Source: Cruorifilaria tuberocauda (Eukaryota > Nematoda > Chromadorea > Rhabditida > Onchocercidae). From it: a stretch of 33,110 bases of DNA. Shown piece by piece: positions 23,579-33,110 of this stretch; position 1 is the first letter of the stretch; every line of letters starts with the position of its first letter. The notes below the pieces were generated by a model that saw nothing but the letters and a program-made list of their open reading frames with translations, searched no databases and was not told the origin of the DNA. The position numbers were made by a program, and so were the translations under genes. The stretch is taken from assembly GCA_013365365.1 (NCBI GenBank), contig JABVXU010000595.1, forward strand, positions 1 to 33,110. The letters run 5' to 3'.

Positions 23579-26500
23579 TAATAATCGTTAATCGTAACCA
23601 GATCAATCAACTGCTATCTGATTATCAAATTATTAACCTTAAATTAGTTTCTTTTCTTATTTTTCTCAAGAGAAAAAAAATGATATGATGAAAATGAATT
23701 TATCAATTTATACAACTGAATAACAGCAAGAAGAACAATAAGTATGGGCAATTGTTAGTTCGTTTAGATAGATTTAATGGTAAAGAGGATTTTTGATTAT
23801 CCGTCCAGTATCATTTTGGCTTTTTATTCTCATTTTAGTCTATTTACGGAAAAATTTTCTACAATAGATTAAATTCGTTATTAGATAGAACTAGCGGGGA
23901 AGAGATGGAATAGATAATAAATGATATGGAAGATATGAGGGGAGAAGAGGCGGGGATGAGGAAGCATTACTACTCGAATTGATGGATAAATTTTGGAAAA
24001 GGTTTATAGGGATAGGTAATACCTGTTCAGGTATAATCTATATAGGGCTATCTGTACAGCTGGTTACCATCATTATTTCGGGAGAAAATTACGAGAAACG
24101 ATTCAATCCACAAATCATATACATATATCTCTCTCTTCCGTCCACCCTTTCTCCTCTCCTCCCGTCTCTCTAGCTACCAATTCAACCAGATTTTTGTTGA
24201 TAATTTTGCTAAATTCATCCATTTTCCATCTGTTATTGTCATGGAAGAGCAGGATGAAATGGGAGGAGAAGTTTATGAGATTGATGAGAAGAATAGATAG
24301 GTAGTAATACATCTTCGTATATTCATACTATAAATATATCACCGTTTGAAGCTAAGCGAACGAAGTGATTTATCAAAATTTTGATATGAATCCATTCGGT
24401 GTAATCATGTTCCTGGTGCCACGTTTTTAAATCCATGGAAACCCATTTGAGCTCCTTTAATATTTGGCTAAATTATAGATGAAAAAAAAAAAAGAAAATG
24501 AAATAAGCTATCACATTCAAAACAAAAAAAAAATGATTAAATTATTTATTTACTTTTAAAGTAAGAATGATTAATATCGATCTTGTTTTATTATCTTTTT
24601 GTTTTTAACAAAAATTATTTTGTATGATAAGGACAGTAATTGATGCCTACAATATTTATTGATAATCATTTGATTATTTTTATTTTAACTTTTTCTTCAA
24701 TGAATGAAGTTATGATTATTTGGAATTTTTTTTTTCTTTTAAAAATATTAAAAAAGCAATAGAACTAATTGAAATTTCATCTATTCAAATCAAAAAAGAA
24801 AAATAATCAATTAAAAATCGCATTTACCGAATTATCAATTACTATTTTTTTTTTCTTACCATAGAATACAATTTAGAAATTATCAGAATTTTAAAATGCA
24901 TTTCATTTTTTTTCAGTTTATTTTTCCATTGAAAACTTTTTTCGTTTCAATTTTTAAAAATGATTTCATCAATATTATAAACATTTCTTGCAGTATCTTC
25001 AAAATCATTTGAGGTTATAATTGTTTGATTTTACTTTTGTTAATATTGTCTCGTTGTTCTATAATTTTGATAAAATAGGAATAGATTAAACTATTTCTCT
25101 TCCAAAATTATCAACTGTGACCGAAAATTTTTAAATCATCGATTGATCAACTTTCATTGATAATTGGAAAAAAAAATCGGACTAAATGTGAATCAAATTC
25201 TTTTCTTCTGAAAAATTTCTTAATAATGATTTTTTCTCCTCGTATTCTTAAAATAGAATTGACCTATTTGCTGCTTAGCAACATTTATTTCAAAGGTTTA
25301 TATTCTGAGAATAATGTAAATAACGTAAATAATGGAATTGTTACTTTCCATCAAATAATTAAATTGTGTATTGTGTTGATAGCACCTGTTCAGAAATCAA
25401 TGATTGAAAAATTAGCCTTCCAGTTATTCAATTATTGGTACTTTAAATTGGTCGTGTTTTTTATTGTTTTGCTATTAATACTAAAATTACTGATAATGAT
25501 TGTTAATGATTTATTGCTTTTTTCTGTAATTTTGTTAACTTTAATAAATTTTTCATCTCTATAAGTATCATACAAGTGATAACATAAGATGAAAGTAATT
25601 TTTTTATCAACTGATTAATTTATCAATTGATCAATTGCATTCAAGCAATTCTCTAATTTTTCACTGCCACTTCTCATTTTATTAAAAGAACAAATTTTAT
25701 AGTGCCAAATTTTGCACTTGATAAGTAATTCATTACTTATCTAAAAAAAAATTCCAGCAAACTTGGGAGTGAAAAAAATTACTGAAAAACTGGCTAATTT
25801 GTTGATATCCGGAAAAGTGACTAAATCGTATTTTATCAGTGCTAACCTTTAAATTGTTATTCGAATTTTTAATTACAAATTATTTGTTATTAGTAATTAA
25901 GAAACTAATTAAACTGAATAATTTAATTCATTTTGAATTTTTAAATTTATGAAAGAAGAAAATAAGCGAAATATCATTTCAGTAGGAAAAGAATAATTTA
26001 TTTTCAAATTTGTCAACTATTAATATCATTAAAAATATCGTTCGATGCAGAAAAAAAAGGAAAAGACAGTATTAGAGAAAAAAGTAGAAATAACTTCTGA
26101 ATTTGGCATAAAACGAGGAAAATCCGGAAGGAAAAAAAGAAAACGGAAAGTTCGAGTTCTTACTTGTATTAAAGAATTGAAAGATACCTAATAATTCGAA
26201 AAGATTTTTTGCTTTTTCATAACTTTTCCTTCACCTCATAGAAAAATATAACATTGTATAGTCAAGTTCTATTTACATGGCATTTATTTGTCTAGCAATT
26301 TTCACATTCACTTAAGTAATAATAAATTTTCATTTTTGATTTCCTTATTTTTATTGATACTTTAATTTTCATTTAAGATAGCAAAATAAGTGAAATGTAT
26401 GAATAGAAAGTGAAAAGGCGTAAAATTGCTGTGTAGAATAAACTTTTCATCATGATTATTTAATCATTGATAAATGATGATCTGATCTGTGTTAGCATGC

Positions 26501-27876
26501 AGCGTAGAATATGACGTACTTAATAACTATGATAATATAGAAAAAGAAATTGAAGACAAAACTTCCTTCAGCACTTGACGATTACAATTTACTTGCGCTT
26601 TCAGCATATTTACGCCATTCATACGGTTGAAGGTAAGATTGAAATTGTATAAAGAATTTAATCGAAATGAATTTGTAATTTATTTGTACTTGCACTTCAG
26701 TAATAAGTAAAGCAAGAATGCTGATAAGGTTTAAGCAAACTTTATACGAATATAATTTAACTGCTACAAAATAATTTCAATTATTTTTTTTCAAAGCAAA
26801 ATTTTTTGAATTAATCAAAATGAATGGTAAAGCGAACGAAAAATGTTTACTCTACAATTTTATTGTTTTAGTTCAAAAAAAGTCTATGATTAAATCAATT
26901 GGATGATTTAAAAGGCTTAAATATAGTAGCAAAAAAGTAACAAAGTATTTCATGCAATACCAAATAATGAAACTATCCGTTTATTTTATAGATATGAAGT
27001 ATAAAATAAAATAGTCCACTAATCATTTTTTATCTTTACAACATTTTCTAACTTTAATTCAACAAATTACTTTCATTTAACTTTGTACCATTCGCTACAA
27101 AATTTCCTAGTCTGCTATTGTGTTATTTGCTCATAAAATTCCAATTTGAATCAAGGGTTGAATTTCCCGTAAAATCGCATAGCTAGTGTAAATGCTTTTT
27201 ATTAGTAATTTCAGGGCTACAGAGCATGAAATTAGATATTTCAGGGAAACTTTTCAAGAAATTACGATACATATGCATGTTTCAGAAATGATAAAGCCTT
27301 GCATGATAAATGCTGAACTCTTCTTTTTCCTAATCTTTTTTTCCTTTTTCTTTTTCAATAATCAATAATCAATTAGGTAAAACTTCAAGATACGGATGCA
27401 TCGTGTCTACTGATCAAATAATCTCAAAAATTCTCGACATTTTTAGGTCAAGAAAGTTTAGGTAAATATTATTTTATTATTTTACGATATATTGATATGA
27501 TTCTGAGAATAGCAACAAATGAGAAAGAGTAAAGGATAGAGAAATAGAGAATTGAGAGAATGTGTGTGAAATGAGAGAAATCAGGAAATGGTATAGGGAT
27601 TGAGATAGTGTTTATCTGATGAGTGGTGTTTGTGGCGAAATATTCAGATTCGATTAATTTCCGCTTTTACGAATTTCAGGACGAGCGTAAACTTCGGTGA
27701 TTTGAAGGGATCTTGAAATTCTTCATTAATTTCTTTTAAATTTTCAAAATTGTTATAATAACTTTAGAATTTGACGTAATTTTTGGCGTACCTGGTTGCA
27801 ATTATTATGCTCGATGTTGAAAAGTTACGTGATACTTTAAGTATTTTAAGTATGTCTTTCCGTAGTCGCTTACTTT
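23579..27876. other. AT-rich spacer between divergent genes
   Basis: About 4.3 kb that should hold the promoters of the minus-strand sushi-like gene (left) and plus-strand GOLGA7 gene (right). A CT-rich tract lies at 24128-24172. The 135-codon frame at 25157-25564 is the longest ATG-started single-exon frame in the region; it is hydrophobic and has no recognised homologue (see findings). A short Lys/Arg-rich frame starts near 26047. No gene is claimed. Confidence 0.45.
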
Positions 27877-27878
27877 AG
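27877..27878 (+). promoter_or_regulatory. Putative spliced-leader acceptor of GOLGA7
   Basis: CTTACTTTAG ends here, 11 bases before the start codon at 27890. It could be a trans-splice site or the end of a 5' UTR intron. The intervening bases contain an out-of-frame ATG (27882) that reaches a stop after two codons. Confidence 0.5.
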
Positions 27879-27889
27879 GTAATGGAAGG

Positions 27890-29520
27890 ATGAACTCGCG
27901 AGCTGAGGAAGTACGCGTTCTGTTAAATACATGCAACAAAGTTTTCGTCCAACGCGACTACTCGAAAGGACTGGGCGTCCAGTTTGAAACGGCATTTCCG
28001 GCTGCACTTGAAGGGAGGGTAAGCATTTAGCAATATTCGTAGCGTGAATTTTAAAATCAACAGTCGGCCAGCTTAATCATTATTTATAATGTTTTCTAAT
28101 TTTAAGGCGTTGATCGCTTCTTGCCTTTAACATCATTCATGTAGTATCGCTGGTTTTTAGTGTCCTTCAGATACCACTCATCCGGAGTTTTGAAATTCAA
28201 AAGGTGATAGGAATATTGAATTCAAGCAAACGATTAATTCTGCATTTACTCCTGCAGTCAAATTGTGGATTAGTGCCGTGTAAAAAAGTTGCGATTAAGT
28301 TAGAATCTCAAGGCAAAGAATCTTTATCGAATTGAACCTGTTTATAATCAATTGGTCCGGCGGAAACATTGTTTTTTAGATCAGTGAACATGATTGGGCA
28401 TATACAATTACGACACTCAACGCTTACTACACTAAAGCTGAAGAAGTTTGCTGCGCAACGGTGCTCGAAACATTAGTTGGATGTCTTTCATGTTACGTTT
28501 CAAGACTTTTTGTAAAGGTTTGTTTTTTGAATTCTGGATTTTCAGTTTGAATGAAGAAAAGGTAAGGCCATGTTTAAGGATGTAAAATGATAGGGACATA
28601 AAGATAAGTGAAGCATATTTTGAGAATTCAAATGAAGATTGAAACAAATCGGTATAAATATTTTTTTATTAAAATCCATAAATTTCAAATTTATTCTGAG
28701 TTTTTTTTTTCTTTTTTAAAAGCTTGATTTTGTTCAGGATATTATTTCTGTATGATTTAATGAATGTTTACAGACACAATACGAGAAATTATTAATGGAA
28801 ATTAATGAGTTTTTGACAGAACAAAATACGAATGTATATCTTCCATCGGGTGTACATTTGACAGATCCCATTCAGCGTGGCCTTCGTGTGGTAAGATGTC
28901 ACTATTTTAAATTTTTTAATATCACAAGTTTATTTGATAAAATTGCAATAAGTGGTGAGATTAGCTTCGGTTTTATTACGGTTTTATTACGAAATAGGAC
29001 GTATTTGGTGATAAAAGTGAACGTGAAATAGCAGTTGGAAAAATAATCGTTTAAATTGGTAAGCTCATGTTGTTGAGCTATATTTCTAGGAAGGCAAGTA
29101 GATTTCGTAACCAATTTGGAGAGTAAACGTTTGCTATTTGGTAAATCAATTCAAGGTGTATGTAAGTGTAGGTCAAGAGAATAGTTAAAATCACACAGGT
29201 TGTCACCTTAAAGATTCTAATATTATTTATTTTTTATTTAATCAGAATATGGGTTTCAATATTAGGTTTTGATCCAAGATCTTAGACATGAGGAATTTTA
29301 TCTGTTCTTAATACTCATAGTTTATCAGGATTAATTTGGAAACTGCGTTTTTTTTATGGTTATAAATATGATAATATTTCAGTTTCAGAATTCGCTGTAA
29401 AGTTTTTTAAGCTAAAATTAAACTTTGTTTCAGTTCGAAATCAGTTTAATACAAGCAACACATCAGAGTGATGTAACTCCAGAAGCAAGCTATGCCTTAG
29501 GCTTGGATGGGACAAATTAG
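27890..29520 (+). CDS. GOLGA7: GOLGA7/ERF4-family palmitoyltransferase cofactor, 4 exons
   Basis: Exons 27890-28018, 28380-28517, 28774-28890 and 29434-29520 join in phase to give 156 residues. The family (human GOLGA7, yeast Erf4) partners a DHHC enzyme (DHHC9/Erf2) at the Golgi to S-palmitoylate Ras-type proteins (family knowledge). Visible signatures are KVFVQRDYSKG (17-27), the FETAFPAALEGRIS block (32-45), the GCLSC motif with Cys78 and Cys81 at the positions of the palmitoylated CLAC pair of the human protein, YEKLL, and HLTDPIQRGLRVFEI across the last intron. The N-terminus is about 16 residues and the C-terminus a little longer than those regions of the 137-residue human protein. The start is the first in-frame ATG after the acceptor at 27877-27878. 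No frame damage is seen. AATAAA lies 40 bases after the stop. Confidence 0.93.
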
Positions 29521-29615
29521 CACGTATATCGTTATTAATTATTCGTGATATTATTTATGAAATAAATTAGCAGACATACATACTCTCGTTAATTGTTCCT
29601 GATATTATTTCTGTT
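29514..29615. repeat. Imperfect tandem duplication of ~50 bases starting at the GOLGA7 stop
   Basis: Both copies begin AAATTAGCA (29514 and 29564) and share TCGTTAATT-like and GTGATATTATTT/CTGATATTATTT segments in order. The first copy includes the GOLGA7 stop codon. Confidence 0.6.
29561..29566 (+). terminator. AATAAA polyadenylation signal of GOLGA7
   Basis: Exact AATAAA 40 bases after the TAG stop, at the boundary between two imperfect tandem copies of a unit of about 50 bases. Confidence 0.55.
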
Positions 29616-30853
29616 ATTACATAATTTTGATCTTATTTTAGTTTTTGTTCTCACCGTATAACTTTTTTTGGTGTTAAAAGAAAAATAGATTTCTCTATAT
29701 GTATCATACGCAAACTGTCTGGTTTTCATGTGATTTCTTATTATCACTTTTGTTTTTGATAGTTCCATAATATAATAGTTTTAATACTCATGCTACTTAT
29801 CCCATTGTACTCATACCATTTATTCTTTTTGGCCAAAAAAGAATTAAATAAATTAGTTTAGTGAATATAGTGAAAATTACGAATTTTTCATAAATTAAAT
29901 CGTAGTCATGCTTTTTGTTTGTGTGCAATTGTGACAACTCATGCTGGACACATCGCGTTGGGATTCCGGGTTGTTTATTTTTATAGCTATAAAATTGAAA
30001 AAATTTCTGAATACCTACATTTTTGATTGCCCTGATTTATGCTTTCGGATTTTGATTACGCATATCGTATTTGTTGTGTTACTTTTGTCATTTAGAAGTA
30101 TATTATGTATATATCCATAAATTACGTGTGGAATCGTCTTTAGTGCTTACAATTTGTTAATTTAGTTTTTTTTTTCGAATAAATGCACCACATCAGCTGT
30201 TTTGGATAAGATAAAGCAAGAACTGAAATTCGTTTTCCCGCATTTTAAATATGGGAAGATATTTTATGGAAAGTTATTTTCCACAATTTCGATGTGCAAG
30301 GAAGTCATTTTAATTTTTTTTTTTTTGGAGTGATAGTTTCTTGGCAATTGTTAATTTAGGGGGAATTTTAATAAGAAGTTTCGTTTTAACTATAATTCAC
30401 ATACGGCCATTTCACATTCTTCAATTATACCATACTAGATAGTTTTTGCTTCATTACAGTTCCTCTCCTGTCTTATCATAATACCATCGTGTGCATTATA
30501 AAAGTTCCATTCGACTATTTTCATCTATTTCTTCGAAGTTTGAAGGCATTCAGGCTTCATAATTTCCTCTCCTAAATACCTGTCTTATTTCAGAATTTCT
30601 AAGTTAGGATGGTTTCTCTGCAGAAGAGTTAGGAAAGGTTAACTTCATTTCTGGTCAAGCGGATTGGATCAACTTATTGTTATATATGAATAGACTTTTC
30701 ATTGTTCTCGAGATTTAAAATGTAATTTTACATCTGTTATCTCTTATGTTTGAAAAATGAGAGAAATGGTTTAGGAAGAGCAATTTCAACTATCAACAAA
30801 ATGTTATATGGTGATAAATTTCCTCTTTACTATCATAATTATCGATGATAAGA

Positions 30854-30922
30854 TTTATTGTAATCACTTTTATTACAATCACTATGCTTATAATTATTAT
30901 AATTTATTATAATCACTATGCT
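30854..30922. repeat. Short dispersed copies of TTTATTACAATCACTATGCT
   Basis: Full copies at 30869-30888 and 30903-30922 differ at one base. A shorter copy precedes them at 30854-30867. Confidence 0.7.
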
Positions 30923-31745
30923 AAACCGATGCTAAATGTACAAAATAAACCGTTGTAGGAAAAAGTTGATTTTTAGAAGAATGAGGAATGGGAGTTCAAA
31001 ATTCCGCCTTTCCATATAGCTGAAACTTTCGAATGGAAGAAGCGCGCGGAAGTTTGTAATGAAATTTTCCCATAAGCTGTAATTTCAATGGAAGATAAAT
31101 TGGATAATTAAAGAAAACATGGATACGAAATATCCGGATGAGAATGGACAATGATTACTTATATAGAAGTCCAGTCATTACATATTGCAAATTAACCAAT
31201 CGATTGATTAAAATTATTAGAAGTTTCAAGAAAATTTAATTAATATTCAATTTGATATATGTTTTGTTTAGAAACAATTTAAGAGGAATGTTGAAAACAT
31301 CCGTACATTTGTTGATAATTGTGTATCAGGATTTGTAAAATATGAAAAACTTCCAAGTTCATATTGTTACGATCCTTTTTTTAAAACGTTCAATCTATAA
31401 TATTCAATATTATCGAAATGTCTACAAAATTAAAAAAAAAAGATACAATGTTTTGAAATTTGAAAAAAAAATTTTTAGGAAAAAATTGATTTTTTGCAAA
31501 AAAAAAACATTTGAAATTTTGAAAAACTTTTATACTACAATACAATCTGAATTCAAATCAAATAATTAAACTCATGAAATATTGAAATTTAATCGTTAAT
31601 TCAAAAATATTGTTAAATAGAAATTAAAAATTCCTATTTTGCAACAGTAAATAAAATATCGCAATGTTTACTTGCACAACGCTGCAATTATCGCCGTATG
31701 AACTTGAAACGTCGTGGGTGGCCTCCGCAGAAACTTCTATCGCTA

Positions 31746-31763
31746 ATATATATATATATATAT
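31746..31763. repeat. TA dinucleotide tract
   Basis: Uninterrupted alternating A/T of about 18 bases directly beside the GC-richer island at 31665-31745. Confidence 0.9.
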
Positions 31764-32289
31764 CAAACTTCGTGTGTGGTCAAACTGAGGAGCAATCTGC
31801 TAATTTGCTATTTAATAAATTATTTTTCAACTGATTCAATCGTATTGAAGCAATTCACCAAAATATACAAACCTTTCTACCATTAAATACTGTAAATATT
31901 GGTTGATGAACATTTAATATGCTTGGTAAAAATTTTAATTTAGCTTCATTTTTAATTTACAAATATGGAATTTAATATTTTTCTTTTTTCAGATTTCTGG
32001 ACACGAATATATAATGCAATAAAGTGATTTTACAGTACATACTAATAAAAGCAAATGTGAGAATATTAACAAAAAATTCTCAGTAATTTTGGATAGCTTT
32101 CAGTCTTGTTTTGTAAAAAACAGTTGCGAATGACAAGTCAAGATTAAAAGACTGATTACTCATCAATCCCATTTTCGACGATACTAGTCATAGCAGTAGT
32201 TCTTGGGAAACTTTATTATCTGATTCGTGGTATAAATATGAACTGGATTTTCTTTGTAACTCCACTGCTTCAATAATACCTTTTAATCT

Positions 32290-32341
32290 TATAAAATATT
32301 ATATACAATAGAAATCCTATAAAATATTATATACAATAGAC
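32290..32341. repeat. Direct tandem duplication, 28-base period
   Basis: The first 23 bases of each copy (starting at 32290 and 32318, beginning TATAAAATATTATATACAAT) are identical, indicating a recent duplication. Confidence 0.85.
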
Positions 32342-32386
32342 ATATTGTAAAAATATCACATCACAGACAATATCAAAAACACTAGC

Positions 32387-32392
32387 TTTATT
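32387..32392 (-). terminator. Candidate AATAAA signal of the partial right-edge gene
   Basis: The minus strand reads AATAAA about 180 bases after the proposed stop at 32572. Weak, since such hexamers are common in AT-rich DNA. Confidence 0.2.
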
Positions 32393-32571
32393 ATACAATA
32401 CAAAGTAATAACAAATCAAAATAAATAATCACAAATATAACAATCATACGTAAACTCGTTATCACCCCACCTTCGCTCCTTCGTACTTTTGTTAAATTAT
32501 TACTCGTATTTTCTACATTCTTCAAATTTGCGAAACTCAACTGGTGATTTCCATTTCTCCGTGCCCTCTGC

Positions 32572-33093
32572 TTAGTGCCTTATATGGTAACTATATATAT
32601 CCTCCTCTTTGACAAGACTGTCTTCAACTGCAATAGATAAGATATAGTAATTATATACAAATACAAGAGATAAAGTTAATGAGAAAGCACGAATAAATCA
32701 AGAAAACATACAAAGAAAGTAATGGTAAAGTAAACAACATATGGCCTCTCTCACAATCATATATTTCAGCTTTGATTAACTATAATAAAACAACGTTATG
32801 TGATCAACACCGTCCCAAAGCTTATGTAATTTGCACTGCCTTTATGAATTTAACATAAAAATCTTTAAATAATTACTAGCTTTAGAAATGTAAACATACC
32901 AGCCTTGTCAAGTCCTGATATGGCTGCCACGAAAGGCAGCCTTTCATTCCGGGGCAACCCCTCTGCCGAGGAGTTGACCCGGAATAGCTGCAGCTTAGTG
33001 CTGCAGCCGGTAGAGGGAGAGGATTCCACCTCTCCCTCACCGAGGCCGATCCTCTCGGCCTCCTCGCGATCCATTCTTGATTTCATTCTCGAC
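32572..33093 (-). CDS. Partial 3' end of an unrecognised gene, 2 exons visible
   Basis: Minus strand. An internal exon at 32900-33093 is bounded by a strong acceptor (ATTTTCAG) and a good donor (GTATGT). It ends in phase 1 and joins an exon at 32572-32627 (acceptor CTATTGCAG) that begins in the matching phase and stops at TAA. The visible part encodes about 83 residues: an acidic/charged stretch (DREEAERIGLGEGEVESS), a middle rich in Ser, Gly and Leu, then a charged tail (VEDSLVKEEDIYSYHIRH). I do not recognise the protein; there is no signal or membrane segment in this piece. The 5' part lies beyond 33110. The internal exon is GC-rich, unlike every other exon in the window, and is built from five hairpins. 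The opposite strand is also open from an ATG at 32920 to the window edge, so the strand and even coding status are uncertain. Other downstream acceptors in the same phase could give different C-termini. Confidence 0.4.
32922..33062. repeat. Array of five adjacent GC-rich hairpins
   Basis: Plus-strand stems: (1) GGCTGCC/GGCAGCC, 32922-32928 with 32935-32941, loop ACGAAA. (2) ATTCCGGG/CCCGGAAT, 32946-32953 with 32978-32985, extended inward by CAAC/GTTG and CCTC/GAGG through two 1x1 mismatches, loop TGCC. (3) GCTGCAGC/GCTGCAGC, 32987-32994 with 33000-33007, loop TTAGT. (4) AGGGAGAGG/CCTCTCCCT, 33014-33022 with 33029-33037, loop ATTCCA, closed by CGGT/ACCG. (5) GAGGCCGA/TCGGCCTC, 33042-33049 with 33055-33062, loop TCCTC. 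Nearly every base in 141 is in a stem. Confidence 0.9.
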
Positions 33094-33110
33094 CTGAAAA
33101 TAACGCTGAC

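Larger units (their letters stand above)
29567..32571. other. Intergenic or 3' region with two GC-richer islands
   Basis: Mostly AT-rich. Islands at about 30975-31076 and 31665-31745 are clearly GC-richer than their flanks and are open in plausible frames on both strands, so they may be exons; the strand cannot be settled (see findings). The Lys-rich frame at 31342-31569 is a homopolymer artefact. No other gene is supported. Confidence 0.4.

Noticed and set aside
26047..26193. Short Lys/Arg-rich plus-strand frame (48 codons)
   Set aside because: Too short, purine-biased and without conserved motif or splice context to support a gene.
26610..26633. Possible mini-exon between TTTCAG and GTAAGA upstream of GOLGA7
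   Set aside because: It could join in phase to the GOLGA7 acceptor, but it is very short, has no upstream start, and the family's N-terminus does not need it.
31342..31569. 75-codon Lys/Phe-rich plus-strand frame
   Set aside because: Homopolymer-driven translation of A/T runs with no recognisable motif.
32905..32945. Possible hammerhead ribozyme core (CCTGAT followed by a stem and GAAA)
   Set aside because: CTGATA does not match CTGATGA, and GAAA lies inside the loop of hairpin 1 rather than after the stem, so the core cannot form.

Overview
This is a eukaryotic nuclear window, very AT-rich (background GC looks to be about 25-32% by eye). Its genes are split by short introns with nematode-type splice sites (GTAAGT/GTTTGT donors, TTTTCAG acceptors). 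Several start codons lie just downstream of an unpaired TTTCAG/TTTTAG acceptor, as expected for spliced-leader trans-splicing. Gene content (secreted ShKT protein, five-knuckle CNBP, DNAJB12/14, REXO4 and GOLGA7 orthologues) and base composition suggest a nematode, most likely a filarial or related clade III species. The species cannot be fixed from sequence alone. No bacterial operons, tRNA, rRNA, CRISPR array or complete transposon were recognised.

Layout, left to right: 1-3059 gene-poor flank; 3060-5923 (-) nine-exon ER membrane J-protein of the DNAJB12/14 (dnj-1) type; 5940-9728 AT-rich spacer; 9729-12288 (+) six-exon secreted protein joining an ShKT domain to a nitrobindin/THAP4-type beta-barrel; 13130-15126 (+) six-exon REXO4-type DEDDh exonuclease; 16408-17395 (-) three-exon CNBP-like protein with five CCHC zinc knuckles, tail-to-tail with REXO4; 17488-21012 AT-rich spacer with a CAA-rich degenerate repeat; 21019-23578 (-) three-exon small secreted sushi/CCP-like protein; 23579-27876 spacer with a GA microsatellite upstream in the preceding gene's intron; 27890-29520 (+) four-exon GOLGA7/ERF4 palmitoylation cofactor; 29567-32571 spacer with small repeats and two GC-richer islands; 32572-33110 (-) the 3' end of an unrecognised gene that runs off the right edge.

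The genes are ordinary, mostly unrelated housekeeping or secretory genes, not a cluster or operon. Exon boundaries were derived by hand; every intron in the six complete genes joins with conserved reading phase, which strongly supports the models. The most unusual object is at 32922-33062: five back-to-back hairpins, GC-rich in an AT-rich setting, where almost every base sits in a stem. They lie inside an apparently open, splice-flanked exon that is also open on the opposite strand. This could be a palindromic mobile element domesticated in, or tolerated by, a coding exon, or a structured RNA module. I do not recognise it.
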